Positions 11,906 to 23,715 of a stretch of DNA of 64,000 nucleotides are shown here, piece after piece. How positions within the stretch are numbered: position 1 is the first letter of the stretch; each line of letters opens with the position of its first letter. The stretch comes from Anisodus tanguticus. Its lineage: Eukaryota; Streptophyta; Magnoliopsida; Solanales; Solanaceae. The DNA lies in NCBI GenBank assembly GCA_034509755.1, contig CM067555.1, positions 6,890,142-6,954,141 of the forward strand, given 5' to 3'. The notes under the pieces are model-generated. The model saw nothing but the letters and a program-made list of their open reading frames with translations, was not told the origin of the DNA and made no database searches. A program made the position numbers and the translations under genes.

Positions 11906-14900
11906 ATGGGTTCGGATCGACCCGGTTTAGCTCCGAATTCAAAACCAGCAAGCAAGATCAGATGGGGGGAGCTAGAGGAAGATGACTCAGAGGACCTTGA
12001 TTTCCTCCTACCACCAAAACAGATAATTGGACCTGATGAACATGGTATTAAAAAGATCATTGAGTACAAATTCAATGACGATGGTAACAAGGTTAAGATC
12101 ACTACTACCACCCGGGTCCGAAAGCTCGCCAAAGCCCGTCTTAGCAAACGGGCTATTGAACGACGGGCTTGGCCCAAATTTGGCGACGCTGTCCATGAGG
12201 ATGTTGGAAGTAGACTCACCATGGTTTCCACTGAAGAGATCTTGATTGAAAGGCCCAGACCCCAAGGTCACATTCTTATTAAATTTGGATATATATATAT
12301 ATATATATTAGTTGTCTGATGTATCATATTGTATTGTTTTGATGATTACAAAGTTTGGATATATTTTATCGTTTCCCATGGTTATACTATGTTTATCCGT
12401 AAAACAATACAATTGAATTTGTATACATGAAGGACATGTGTATCTCAAGTCACCGATCTGACAATAATATTAGACAAAATACTGAAATAGTAAACAATAT
12501 TAAATCAAAGTAAAGAAACAATTAGTTGAGTCTTGTGCTTATTTATTGATAAAGCCTCCGTGACTAATATGAAAGCGTGAGAAACGAGAGAAATGTTAAA
12601 GAGTATGTTGTATTATCTTGTAGATGATGTATGCGAACCTCTATTTATACTAGAGCTATAGGGTGCAAGTTCCATGAATCACGCCCCATAATTGTCATTA
12701 TTAGTGCTACAATAAAAGGTAATTAAGAGGTCATAAAGGCTAATAAAGGCTAATAAAGGCTAGAGGAAACTTGGGGTCTTGGGTAACGTTTCTGTACATT
12801 GAATAACACTTGACTGGCGAGTTGGCATGCTTATCCAGGTCCTTCGTAATTTCTGGCCCCGGAAGCGGGTTACCAAATTACTTCTCCGGAGCCCCTCGCT
12901 TGCTGACTCGAGTCTGACTTGTCACCATCGTCACATGTCATCTCTTGATACGTCCACTTGTGTTTACAAATTTTTCCCTATACTTACTATATCACACATC
13001 AGCAGTTTGAGGAATAAATCTACGAGAAAAGTAGGATACGGGGTAGAGTTACTATAAAAATATATAGGTTAAAAGATCAAAGTACGATTATTAGATAAGA
13101 AGTAAAGACAAAATGAGAAAAGAAATAAGGTAACGACGCGATCACACCAAATCGATCGTTACACTAAATGAGACTTTTCGTCGTTACTTAATGATGGATT
13201 TAACGATACAATACAATAAAATTTAAGTAACAATCAAAATAAACGTTGTATTTAAACTAATAACACAATACAATACAATAGATAACAACCATCCAAACAA
13301 GTAGAGTACTTGTGCAACTGTGGATATTTGGTTTGGTATATATTCAAAGATGTGACTTTTATGGTCCATGTAAATACTGTTATTGCATAAGTTGGATTAA
13401 GATCCAAATGTTTTTTCTTTGCGTGTTGGAGTTTATCTATGGATACATTAGATGAAGCTAGTATTAAGTTTCTGTAGTTAAACATAGCTTAATATAAATG
13501 TAAAGCCTGAATTTGTTAATTCATGAATTCTAATATTTTGTTAATCAAGATTTTGAAATATAGAATTCCATTTTGTCATTTAAGTATAATTTGTACTCCA
13601 TTTTTACTCGTTAGAATAATGAAAAGCCTGACTTTTCAATATTTTGATATGCTTAATCATTTTAAGTTTTGCAATACGCTTATTAACTTTCATAAGTATA
13701 GTCAGTTATTTTGTACATGTAAAATACCAACCTGATTTTGTTTTTTCATAATTACATGCAAGGTAAGACCGTGTACAATAGACTCTTGTGGTCCGGCCCT
13801 TCTCCGGACCCCGCGCATAGCGGAAGCTTAGTGCACCGGGCTTCCCTATATAGACTATATTAATTAAGAGGTTAGATCGACGTTTTTTTCTAAGACGGTC
13901 AAAGATTCAGCGTCGATTTGTTTATGATATTGTATATTTTGTTATTTGAATCCTTTTAAAATTTGAAGAATTGTATTGCTAACAGGCTTATATTAGCCCA
14001 GCCTAGAGAACTAGTCTGAAACTCGAACTAGGTTTGAAGTGTTTGCTCTTCTAGCTATTTATGAGCTTTTCTGTTTAGCCTTAGTGATTGTTAGAGCTCT
14101 CGAAGTATTTGTTTCCATATCCTTGTTGTAGACTAGTCGACCTTAACATATAGGAAAGTTCTGAACTGATTGTATGCAGATCTGTGTATATGTTAACTAG
14201 CTTGTGGTTGCGGTTCTATTATACAATCTTTTATGTGCATGGTATAGCCATTAAGCACATCACTTATTTTCTAAACATTGGAGCACATGGCTGAACCATT
14301 GGTTAGCTCTCGTAGTTTATCCAGTTTAGTTTTTGTACCTGTGTAACTTGAAATTTTTTCTGTACTGTGTGGAGCTCATGTTAACCACTTCCTCAAATGT
14401 ATGAAGTTCTTAGTTTTATTGTCTGCTGTGACATGGCAATCTGTTCTGTTAAATGTAGATTTTGCGTAGTGTAGTTTTCACAACATAAACTGCTTGTTTT
14501 GCTCTTCTTTTCAGAAGACAATTGTGCTCGATGTATCTTGTATTTTCTGTTGGAATTATCATTACACTTTTTTTCTTTTGATAACTCAAATTTTCATAGT
14601 GAAACACCAAATCTGTGTCAAAAGCATGTTTAAGCTGTGTGATGAATCAACCTGAGTCATCTAGAGACTGCTAACTAGTTGGTTTTCTAACTCTTTATGC
14701 AACACATATTTTCCCTTTGAACCAAAGATACAAGTGAAATAAAAGAACCTTATATCGTTTTCGACATCATTCTCATTATTTTAAAAACAATATTACGTAT
14801 GTTTATTTCATTCCTTAAGCACCAAAAAGACATAATGGTGATGTTTTCTAAACTACCTTCCTTCAATTGCCGGCCCTTTGTATCTCGAGCTCGTGGATGC

Positions 14901-17900
14901 TTCCTCCACTGTTCTTGATAATATCTGTGGTATGTCAAACTATAAGAATACATGGTTCCTAGTTGTGAAGCTTACCTGCAATGCTATGAGAGATTGTCAG
15001 TATCCGTTATCAATTTTTTGCATGCACAACACCTACTCTTAATTATTTTTTCTCTTTCTCAAATTTTCTGCCGTCAAGATGACGTCCCACGGTACACACA
15101 AAGCAAGACCAATGTTCTGAGGAGACTTGGTGTTTCAAACTCTTTTCGACACCTGCTTATCTCCTTATCTACTATCTCATATAACATTTAATTGCAAACT
15201 ATGTGAACTATTTTGTGTGCATCTTCCTCCATATTTATTTGCTTATCTCCCTCTTCTTCTCATGCTGATTGATGAGTCGGAATACTCCAGCCCTAGTTTT
15301 CGGTTCCATTTCGAATCTAAACCCTGAAACCCTTATAAAAGTTATATCCGACGTAAACCTCGAGTATCCTTTTTCTAATGATCAACTACCTTAGCCTCTT
15401 TCTCATTCACTAATCCATATACACTAATTCATATGCATGTCAATATGTTTTCTTTAGTGACAATCTCCTTCAAACACCATACATCCTTCAAAAACCTCAC
15501 CTTAATGCCCTTATCCACCAACCAATATATCTATGCCGCCCACCCCTACTGTCACGCCTCAAAAAACCACGTGATAGAGCACCCGGTACTCAACCACACC
15601 AAACAAACCAAACAGATATGATAAGACCCAACCGTATGACCCAAAGTAAATGCAGAAGTCGTTTTACTATATCCATTTTCATTTGAAAATGATACATGGA
15701 AACATAACCTTTGAATCAACACTTTCCATACATAAAGGTAAACCAGATTTCGTTCACGCATGCGATATGAGTAACCATAAGTACAACCTGAGATTAACGT
15801 TTATAGAACCTCTATGACATGAAATGAAATAGTCAAGACAGACCCTAGAGACTCAAAAGAATATTTCTATCTATCCTCCACAAAAGCATAGTGGAGTCTC
15901 AGCAAAAGTCAACTGTTTAAGTGAAGCTGTCCTATCTACACTGCTCACCCTGAGCCACACTTGTGTTGTGGCCGGAAAGTCCTAAGCTCCACATACCTAG
16001 TATATATTATAGAACGTTTCCCCAAAAAGCAGGACAGGTATTTAGGAAACATGCATCATGAGATAAACAATGATATAAAACACTACCCCACCGCTCAGGA
16101 TCAATCTATAATGTGTTCCGCTTTGCCCGAGCTAGCCAGGATCAATCATCCATCAAGTTAAATGATTGACTATTCCACATGCTAAGACACTACCCGTCGC
16201 TCCCCAAGCATCACGATATGTTCACCTCGCCCAATTGTTTCACCTAATACTCTGAAATACCTAGCAATCTACATTCTCCATTTTCGTCCAGCGAATACGT
16301 AGCAACATCAGGGCATCATATTTTAATCCTATTCTTGTTACTAGTCCTTTTCCAAGTCATTAAGATTTAAGCCTGCTCACATTTCCAAAAACTAATCTAA
16401 ACTTAATGATTGTAAAATATTATCTTTGTCTAATTCTAATTATTAATATATTTCTTGTCCAGAGCTTTATTTTAGAGGCAAAAGCACAACACATGATGCG
16501 TGGGGTGCAGTCATGGGCTTAAATCCTGCCACAGACAAAAGCGTGCTATTGAAGGGGGGGGGGGGGATCATCTCCGAGTTTTGATATGTGCACCATTATA
16601 TGTTTATATATATACTTGATAACCGAGAAATTGTGGAGAGCTAACGAAGCACGTTTCGAAACTCGACGGATGATGAGCCTGCCCCTCTACTCTTTTCCAC
16701 TTAAATACCAGGCTTTTGTCTATAGCTGGGTTGAACTTGTGACGTGTACCTAATCACACATCAAAGCTGAACTCTCACCACTAGACCAAACCCCTAGGGG
16801 CTACTTACTTGCCATTAATATGGAATACGAACTAATGGTCTCATTGTTGTCTGTTTAGTTAGTGGTTATGTATTATATTGCTGCAGGTGAATGAGGTTAA
16901 ATGTTACAATATGAAGCACAAGAGACTTTTATGCATTTAAAGCTCCATCCTCCAAAAGAAAAGGGCATCCGAGACGATGAGACAGGAATTAACACTAGTG
17001 AAAAGCTTTTTGAAGTTGTTAAAATATCTCAACAGTGACTTCACTGTGTTGACGGACCTTCATTTCTCCTGAAAGAGAAAATGTGGAGAGTACTGCTCTA
17101 GTTAATTTTAAGTACAAGCTAAATCAGCTGAACAAAACTAATCATTGGTTTCTCTGCCTAAACAAGCTTCACTTTGTGTTCCCCTTCTATTATTGAATGG
17201 AAAAATATAAGAAGATAAAAGACTGAATTATTAAATTTAATTTAGGGGTACCGCACGTTTGTGTGTGTGTTGCATAAGTATGTTTTTTGTGTTGTCTTGC
17301 AGATAGAATGTTGCTCTTTAACGAAACACAGAATGTGCTAACTACTATAAATTCTTGTGCTGCCTACAGGCTCTAAAGCTGATGAATTCAAGGCAGCAGG
17401 AGACTCAATGGCTCAGCTTGTTAAAGGAGGTGCTGTTCTAATGGTGTGTAGAACTTGTGGCAAGAAGGGTGATCACTGGACATCTAAGTGCCCTTTCAAG
17501 GATCTTGCTCAACCAGCTGAAGGTTTTGTTGACAAACCCCCAGTGGCAGATGCAACTATGCCCGGTGGGGCCGTGAAGGGAGCTTATGTTCCACCAAGCA
17601 TGCGAGCAGGTGCAGAGAGACCTGCTGGAACAGAAATGAGACGCAGGAATGAAGAGAACTCTGTTCGCGTCACTAATCTCTCAGAAGACACTCGAGAACC
17701 TGACCTGCTTGAGCTTTTCAGGCCTTTTGGCTCAGTAAGTCGGGTCTATGTAGCTATAGACCAGAAGACTGGTGACAGCAGAGGTTTTGGATTTGTTAAT
17801 TTTGTAAACAAGGAGGATGCTCAGAGGGCCATCAACAAGCTTAATGGCTATGGATATGACAATCTAATTCTTCGTGTGGAGTGGGCAACTCCCAGAGCAA

Positions 17901-17905
17901 ACTAG
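11906..17905 (+). CDS. EIF3G: Eukaryotic translation initiation factor 3 subunit G
   Basis: Two coding exons, 11906-12266 and 17370-17905, join to 298 residues with a split Gly codon (CAA G|GC). The subunit belongs to the eIF3 complex, which in the cytosol helps recruit the 43S ribosome and supports scanning. The N-terminal part carries the conserved eIF3G region (IKKIIEYKFNDDGNKVKITT). A Cys-His motif follows at residues 147-161 (CRTCGKKGDHWTSKC). A C-terminal RNA-recognition motif spans about 217-296, with RNP2-like VRVTNL and RNP1 RGFGFVNF. Length matches plant orthologues. The start ATG lies in CAACAATGGG, a good plant context. The intron runs from GTCACA (an unusual donor after GT) to TGCCTACAG, is 5.1 kb and is full of repeats. 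No TATA box is obvious upstream. Confidence 0.95.
12530..12960 (-). mobile_element. Possible LTR fragment in eIF3G intron
   Basis: On the minus strand a TATAAATAGAGG promoter-like string at about 12640 is followed by leader-like sequence, and a short AGGCTAATAA tandem repeat lies at 12735-12762. This resembles a solo LTR or a terminal-repeat mini-element, but I could not define its ends. Confidence 0.25.
13752..13852 (+). mobile_element. SINE-like repeat of Solanaceae type
   Basis: It contains GGTAAGACCGTGTACAATAG, then CTTGTGGTCCGGCCC and CCGCGCATAGCGGAAGCTTA, a sequence I recognise as a very common short repeat of solanaceous genomes. It lies within the eIF3G intron. I did not find clear target duplications. 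Confidence 0.6.
13870..15540. other. eIF3G intron sequence, nothing recognised
   Basis: T-rich intron sequence, with no protein domain or terminal repeat seen. Confidence 0.5.
15552..16330. mobile_element. Possible gypsy-type LTR fragment
   Basis: It starts TGTCACGCCTCAAAAAACCA, a start style common to solanaceous gypsy LTRs, and is followed by sequence of unusual composition compared with the flanking T-rich intron. The right boundary is not visible and no partner LTR is present. Confidence 0.35.
16590..16803 (-). mobile_element. tRNA-derived SINE
   Basis: On the minus strand, starting near 16803, a Pol III A box (TGGTCTAGTGG, 16778-16788) is followed about 45 nt later by a B box (GTTCAACCC, 16728-16736), as in a tRNA-derived SINE head. 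The body runs left to an AT-rich end near 16600. It lies antisense in the eIF3G intron. Confidence 0.65.
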
Positions 17906-17933
17906 AACATATTTCCTTAATAAAACTCTAGAT

Positions 17934-18037
17934 ACAACAACAATAACTCAGTGTAATTCCACAAGTGGGGTCTGGGGAGGGTGCGTTGTACGCAGACCTT
18001 ACCCCTACCTTTGTGGGGTAGAGAGGCTGTTTCCGAT
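17934..18037 (-). mobile_element. Retroposed LINE/SINE 3' tail in eIF3G 3' UTR
   Basis: A 104-bp insert with the ACAACAACA end (TTG-type tail on the minus strand), then the CCACAAGTGGGGTCTGGGGA module. It is flanked by CTTAATAAAACTCTAGAT (17916-17933) and CTTAATAGAACTCTAGAT (18038-18055), an 18-bp duplication with one mismatch. The left duplicate contains AATAAA (17919-17924); the right reads AATAGA. It is antisense to the gene and starts 28 nt after the stop codon. Confidence 0.9.
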
Positions 18038-18059
18038 CTTAATAGAACTCTAGATTGTA

Positions 18060-19120
18060 TTTTTTTTTCTCTCCTAATAAACCTTGAGATGAGAGATTCT
18101 TTTGCCTTTGAATTTTTGGTGTGTAATGTGCTCAAAACTCGGTTGCTATTGCAGTATAATAGGATTTGATTTCACAAGACAGTAAAATGGACTTAGTGAA
18201 TCAGTTATTCTTTTCTTCTTCCAGTAATTTGCAGCCATGTTAGACGAATTCATGTTGTTTGTTGTGCCTTCAAGAGCTTTGAAGATTCCGATGTTTACCG
18301 TAGTTTAAAGAGTATCTGGAATTATTTTCCTTGGGAAGTGCTTGCTCATGTGTTAATATCAAGAGACGGCGTTTCTCATGTTGCATTCTATTGCAAAATC
18401 ACAAATGTTGGAATGGTATTTGCTGCTTTTCAGCACGTATGATAGTTGATTGTCATCCTTCTTTATTTGAGGCCTCAACAAAGTGTATATATTACTCTTT
18501 CCCTACCACTTTTTTTATTATACAGCTCAATCCGCCCATATTAAATATGGGTCTTAAGAGGGTTGATTACCTATTTTATCAACAAAGATAAATATGTGTG
18601 TGAGGGGGTTGGATGATGAGTAGTTTGGGGTAAACCTGCATTCTACGAGAAACGAAGAAATGACAAACTTTTGGACCGACATTTCCAATCTTGGAACTAT
18701 ATTCTTGAATTAAACCAATGTGACGGACTCGACTTTCGTTCTATGACTCACTTTTCTCTTTACAGTTGAAACCAATTCTGTTTTTAATATATCCTTACTT
18801 AGGGTGATTGGGAAGACTCTCATTGATACTACTACACTATAAGCCTTGGTAGTGAATTAGTACTACTACGGGGATATAAGAATTAGAGTATTGCATATTC
18901 CATGTTACAAGTCATGGCCTAGTAAGAAGAGATAGAACTAGTGTTCCACGTATTCAAATAATTGACCCTCATATTTAGATTCCAGAGAGGAATTTAGGAT
19001 TTAAAATTTATGTATTGTTACAATGATTTTAAATTAATATATTATAATAGCTATATTTACAATCATATATTTATATGTTTTACTCTTAGAACTCATATGT
19101 TGGTTTCCATCTTAATGAAG
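18060..19120. other. eIF3G downstream and intergenic sequence
   Basis: The remainder of the 3' flank and unremarkable AT-rich DNA. An 86-codon frame at 18331-18591 has no recognisable domain and is not called as a gene. Confidence 0.45.
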
Positions 19121-19181
19121 ATGATGATCTTGAATCTGTTCTCTCACTGGAAGACGAATCCACAGAGAAACGTTTTTCTCC

Positions 19182-20960
19182 ATGGATGTATACGAAAAAT
19201 ATGGAGATGACCATTACATGATTTCAGAAGCAGAAGTAAAGGCTCAAGAAGAAATCAATAGCATCATGGTTATCCCTCAAGTCCAATTTAAAGTTTATCC
19301 ACCCAAGTGGGATAAATCAATCCAAGTTATTGCTTTCTTAGACACCGGAGCAGCATGTTCATTGATGAACCCAATCCTTCCTGAGGATCAATGAATTCCA
19401 CATTTTAAAGATTTCAACACCGCATCAAATGAAATTCTGACCACTACAGTCATCACAAAGCATCCGATCACAATTGAATTCTTCCAGAATTGAAGTTTAG
19501 AGCTAAGTTGATCGATTCAGATGTCCCAAGAAAAAACCTCAGTGTTGGATTTGATACCTTTAGGCAACTCAAAGATTAACTCCATATCAAAGGTCATGAA
19601 ATAACATTCAAAAAATAATTCAAGCCATACTTAGAAGTTTCACGGTTATTTCAGTTAACATATGACGAGCAGATCAAGGAGATCGAACAGCAGCTAGTAG
19701 AGTATTCATGTGCAAAATCTCACAAGGATTTTATGAGAAAAAGCAAAAATTCTTTATGGCTAAATGATGAGTTTTTCATTAAGCTCCCTTTCAAGAAAAA
19801 TGAAAGCATTAATCCAACAAAGGCAAGTCACTCAGGCATGAATCCGGAACATCTTCAGCATGCGCAAAAAAATGTGAGGAACTCTTGAAGTTTGTACTAA
19901 TCGAGCCATCTGATTCGCAATGGGCATGTGAAGCATTCTATGTCAACAAACGGGTTGAACAAACAAGAGGTAAACTCAAATTAGTCATAAACGATCAACC
20001 TTTTAACCATTTCCTCCAAAATGACAAATTTCATATCCCAAATAAACTTACTCTTTTCTCACACTTAGCCAAAGCTAAATACTTTTCAAGTTTGATCTTA
20101 AATTTAGATTTTAGCAATTGGGAATACACCTTGAAAAAAGAGCAAAAATAGGCTTTTGCATGCCCGATGACCACTTTCAATGGAAAGTCATGCCATTTTG
20201 GGTTAAAAACTGCACCCTCTCTGCTCCAAAAGGCCATGACAAAAATATTTCAACCCATCCTTCACACATCACTAGTTTGATGACATATTACTATTTAGTG
20301 ATACTGTGGAAGAGCACCTCAACTTGATCCATCAGTTTCATGATCTAGTAAGTGAAAATAGAATCATGCTCTCAGCAAAAAAAATGATTCTTGTGAAAAA
20401 AGAGATTGATTTTCTGGGAATGCATTTTGTCCATGGAGCATACAGCCCGGGGCCATACATTTGTCAGGAATTACTCAAGTCTCCAGACATCAACTTCACA
20501 ACAAAGCAGCTCCAGTAATTTTTAGGTATGATTAATTATGTTAGAGATTTTATCCCGAATATCTCTACATACATTTCTCCACTTACAAAAATGCTGAAGA
20601 AAAATACTCAAATTTGGGAGAAGGAACAAGATGAAGCAGTTCAAAAAATAAAAGAAATATCCAAAAAAGTCAAAGCCCTCCATATCCCCTCAGACGGAAG
20701 AAAAATATTGCAGACTGATGCCAGCAACGAATATTGGAGCGCGGTACTTTTTGAAAAAAGGCCAGCAGAAGATATGTGAGTATGCCAGTGGAAGGTTCAA
20801 AGATGTTGAACAACACTATCACTCCACATTCAAAGAAATTCTTGTCGTGAAAAACAGAATTAAAAATTTCAATTTCTTTTTAATTCACACAGAATTTCTG
20901 ATAGAAATGGATATGATGGTTTTCCCGAAAATGATCTAGATAAATTTAAAAATTATTTTA
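19182..20960 (+). pseudogene. Endogenous pararetrovirus pol remnant
   Basis: Fragments of a Caulimoviridae-type polyprotein appear in the usual order. A retropepsin-like active-site region (AFLDTGAACS) is near 19338. Reverse transcriptase lies in several frames from about 19885 to 20520, with an FDD box near 20277 and FLGMHF-like text near 20414. An RNase H segment with LQTDAS is near 20707. Stops and frame changes separate all parts, so the copy is dead. The genus cannot be decided by eye; petuvirus-, solendovirus- and florendovirus-like groups are all possible. Phylogeny of the reverse-transcriptase fragment would settle it. Confidence 0.82.
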
Positions 20961-21201
20961 AATCCACAGATTCTCATATGGGCATAGTGGTTCTCCCCTT
21001 ATAAATTCCAAGTGAAGCACCTCAAGGGAAAGGATAATATTCTACTAGATTTTCTATCCAGATCAGATGAATTTTCAAAGAGATTTTTGTCAGTGCAAGC
21101 AAAAGAAAAAGCCAACTAGTCAAATTTTCATGCTTGCAAGCTCACCATGAGTCAATTCATCTAGGATAGCAAATCATCCACCAGAATTATTCAGCCAGTT
21201 C

Positions 21202-21559
21202 GTGGACCCGTTTGGTCTATCCATCCTTATTGAAAGAAGGACTTTCTATGAGCTTCAAGTTTTCATGCAATATGGAGGATCCATCCTTAAGACGTTTGGA
21301 GTCAATCCAGAATATCCATTCTGTCATGTATTCATACCACTGGCCAATAATTTTTCACAAGAGCTATTATGGTTTTTCTGGTACTTGTATCACCAGTATT
21401 ATATCTTTATGGAACTCAAGTGCGATATGTTCTGAGATTTTGACAAGATTGAACCTGCTCTCAGAATTTTTTTACAATAATTTAAACCACGAAGATATTG
21501 AGTTCAATAATTTTGAGATTCCTACGCAGCAAAAATATTTATGTTACGTCGGCCGGTAA
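21202..21559 (+). pseudogene. Unidentified ORF downstream of pararetroviral pol
   Basis: Two overlapping frames of 77 and 115 codons follow the RNase H remnant in the position where many pararetroviruses have their last gene. I recognise no domain. It may be a decayed viral C-terminal ORF or chance. Confidence 0.35.
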
Positions 21560-22428
21560 AGAATATTGACGGAAAGGTCCATAGGCAGCCGTATATTTCA
21601 TTCTAATGGAAATTTTCCGTCTCCATCTTGTCCTTAGAAGATGAATACAGCGAAGCATAGAGAATTATTTTCCAGCAAAATAAGTGCATTCCAATGGAGA
21701 TATGATCAAAGGAGTAGGCGCGTTGGAATTACACTGATAATCATCCCACTAAAAAAGAGTCTGACAAATAGCAAAGGAGTACCAAGAACCGTATGAAGTC
21801 ATCAGGGATTAAGTCACTCAGGCTATCACAAGGATAAGATTAAATATTCTATCTCAAAATTAACAAAAAATGGAGCACAATATAGCGGGACCATCTAACA
21901 GAAAATATTACTACACAAGGTTGTTTAAAAAAGCCTAGAAAACAAAGAAAGTTTCAAGAAAAAGCATGACTCCGAATGGTGAATAGATGAAGGATACACA
22001 AGGCCGCTATCAACACCATCAAACACTATCTCATAGATGATGCTTAATGACGTATGCAATATTTTCACCACTTACCCTTACTTACCTAAAAAAATTACCC
22101 ATAAAAGTTTACTACACATGCCAAATAAATCTTTCTATAATTTTATCTTTCACATGCTCACCACATGCTATATGCTTTCGACAAGCTTACACATGCTACC
22201 TAAAAGAAGATAAAAGTCTACTCCACTTGCACATCCTACTCAATGGCGTCACATGCTTTTCCATATATATATTTCTACTTTCACATGCTTTCAAGGTTGC
22301 ACATGCTTCGTCATGCTTAGGCTTATGTATTTCTTATTTATTAGGGTCCTCCACATATTTAAGAGACTCATTTGTATGATAAGTTTTCCATTTAATACAT
22401 GTTTGTATTGTACTAGTCTTCCAACTCC

Positions 22429-22502
22429 TATATAAAGGAGGCTATATAGTATTTGACAGATCATCGAGTAATCATCTTGTAAACATTGCTATATCAAATA
22501 AA
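22429..22502 (+). promoter_or_regulatory. Pararetroviral promoter and poly(A) region
   Basis: A strong TATA box in CTATATAAAGGAGG (22429-22442) is followed 60 nt later by AATAAA (22497-22502). A TATA box with a poly(A) signal just downstream is the terminally redundant arrangement of plant pararetroviruses. It lies 3' of the pol remnant and 5' of the primer-binding site, as expected. Confidence 0.65.
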
Positions 22503-22559
22503 TGAGTACTTTCTAAATTTTTCTCTTGTTCTTCTCCTCAAAATGCATGGAAAGGCTGA

Positions 22560-22905
22560 TCCTTAATTTAGTATAGGGTTAGAAAATATTGAGCAAGTTA
22601 ACTTGCTTCAAATACAAAAGTTTTCCGAATTATAACAACTAAATTTGTTGTAGTGTAGAAGTTTTTCCGAGTTGAGTAGCTTGGCAAGCCATCCTTAGAG
22701 ATGTTTAAGCCCGTCCAATTGTAGGAAAAACTTTTACATCTATGATTAAATTTACTGTTCGACTAGCTCGGTAAGCCGTCCTTATGGATGTTGAAGCCAA
22801 GTTTGTGGCAAACCGTCCTTCAAGATGTTGAAGTCCAGTCCTCTCTGTAGGAAAACTATTGCGCTTTTGGCATTGCTATTTGCTATTTGCCCGCTCTTTA
22901 AACCT
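22560..22905 (+). repeat. Leader with imperfect direct repeats
   Basis: Three versions of GG(C/T)AA(G/A)CC(A/G)TCCTT...GATGTT(T/G)AAG occur near 22682, 22770 and 22808 in the putative viral leader, between the TATA box and the primer-binding site. Confidence 0.6.
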
Positions 22906-22907
22906 TC

Positions 22908-22927
22908 TGGTATCATGGTATCGAGCC
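22908..22927 (+). promoter_or_regulatory. Primer-binding site, tRNA-iMet type, duplicated
   Basis: TGGTATCATGGTATCGAGCC resembles the initiator-Met tRNA complement TGGTATCAGAGCC with its first seven bases repeated and one A missing. It is about 475 nt downstream of the TATA box. Confidence 0.6.
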
Positions 22928-22965
22928 TGTCCATCTTTTCAGAGAGAAGAGCAGTTTAATAAAAT

Positions 22966-23370
22966 ATGTCTGAGTCATTTTCATCCTCGTCCAACCCTTG
23001 TACATCCCTTGAAAAAATGAATATGTATCTTACTCTTTATTAAACTCTTTCATGTAAATATGATTACATATAAAAGTAGATATTCTACCCGATAAAAATA
23101 AAGTATCTCCAACCGAAATATTCCTCATAAATCTATCTTCTGATTTTGCCAAAAAGACATGTTTCCCGTGGTAAAAAAATCATTCCATGGTCCAACAAAA
23201 ACCTAAATGAGTTAAAGAATGTGTCGCTGCCTCAAAGCTCGACCAACACCATATTCTTGCAACTCAAGAGGAATAATTTATCACTTTACAAATTTCATAG
23301 GATTTTCCTAGACAATGGAAAAATTATGGTTTCACCCATATCCATTTTGGTGTTATTAAGATTACGTTGA
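22966..23370 (+). pseudogene. Putative 5' pararetroviral ORF remnant
   Basis: An ATG at 22966 follows the primer-binding site by about 40 nt but hits a stop after 25 codons. A 74-codon frame (23146-23370) follows, rich in Lys and Asn, without a motif I can name. Position suggests the start of a second viral genome copy. Sequence identity is unproven. Confidence 0.35.
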
Positions 23371-23499
23371 CATATCATGGAAGAAAGGTCCAACCTGTCG
23401 TTGTCGCATTTCTCTTCTTGATGCCAAATATAATGAGTACCAACATGCAAATTTGGGTACCACAGAGGTTACTCTAAGAGACAAGAATAATGTGAGAAT

Positions 23500-23715
23500 T
23501 TTTTCTACCGTTCATTCATCATAATGACCTCCTTATATACACCACCTCCTTAACCAAGTCTAATAAGGTAACCCTATTCTAATAGGACTCCAAAACCTAT
23601 TTTACCTTAATTATAATTGTACCATATATATACTAAAACTATTACAATTAGACTAGAATAGGGTCCACCGACGTGACTGGACAAACTAATCCGATCACAT
23701 TCGGTCTCAATACCC
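23500..23715 (-). mobile_element. 3' LTR of a copia remnant
   Basis: It lies directly left of the polypurine tract of the adjoining copia pol remnant (minus strand ...TTTGATGGGGGGTATTGAG, near 23712-23730). The LTR end on the left was not defined. Confidence 0.45.
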
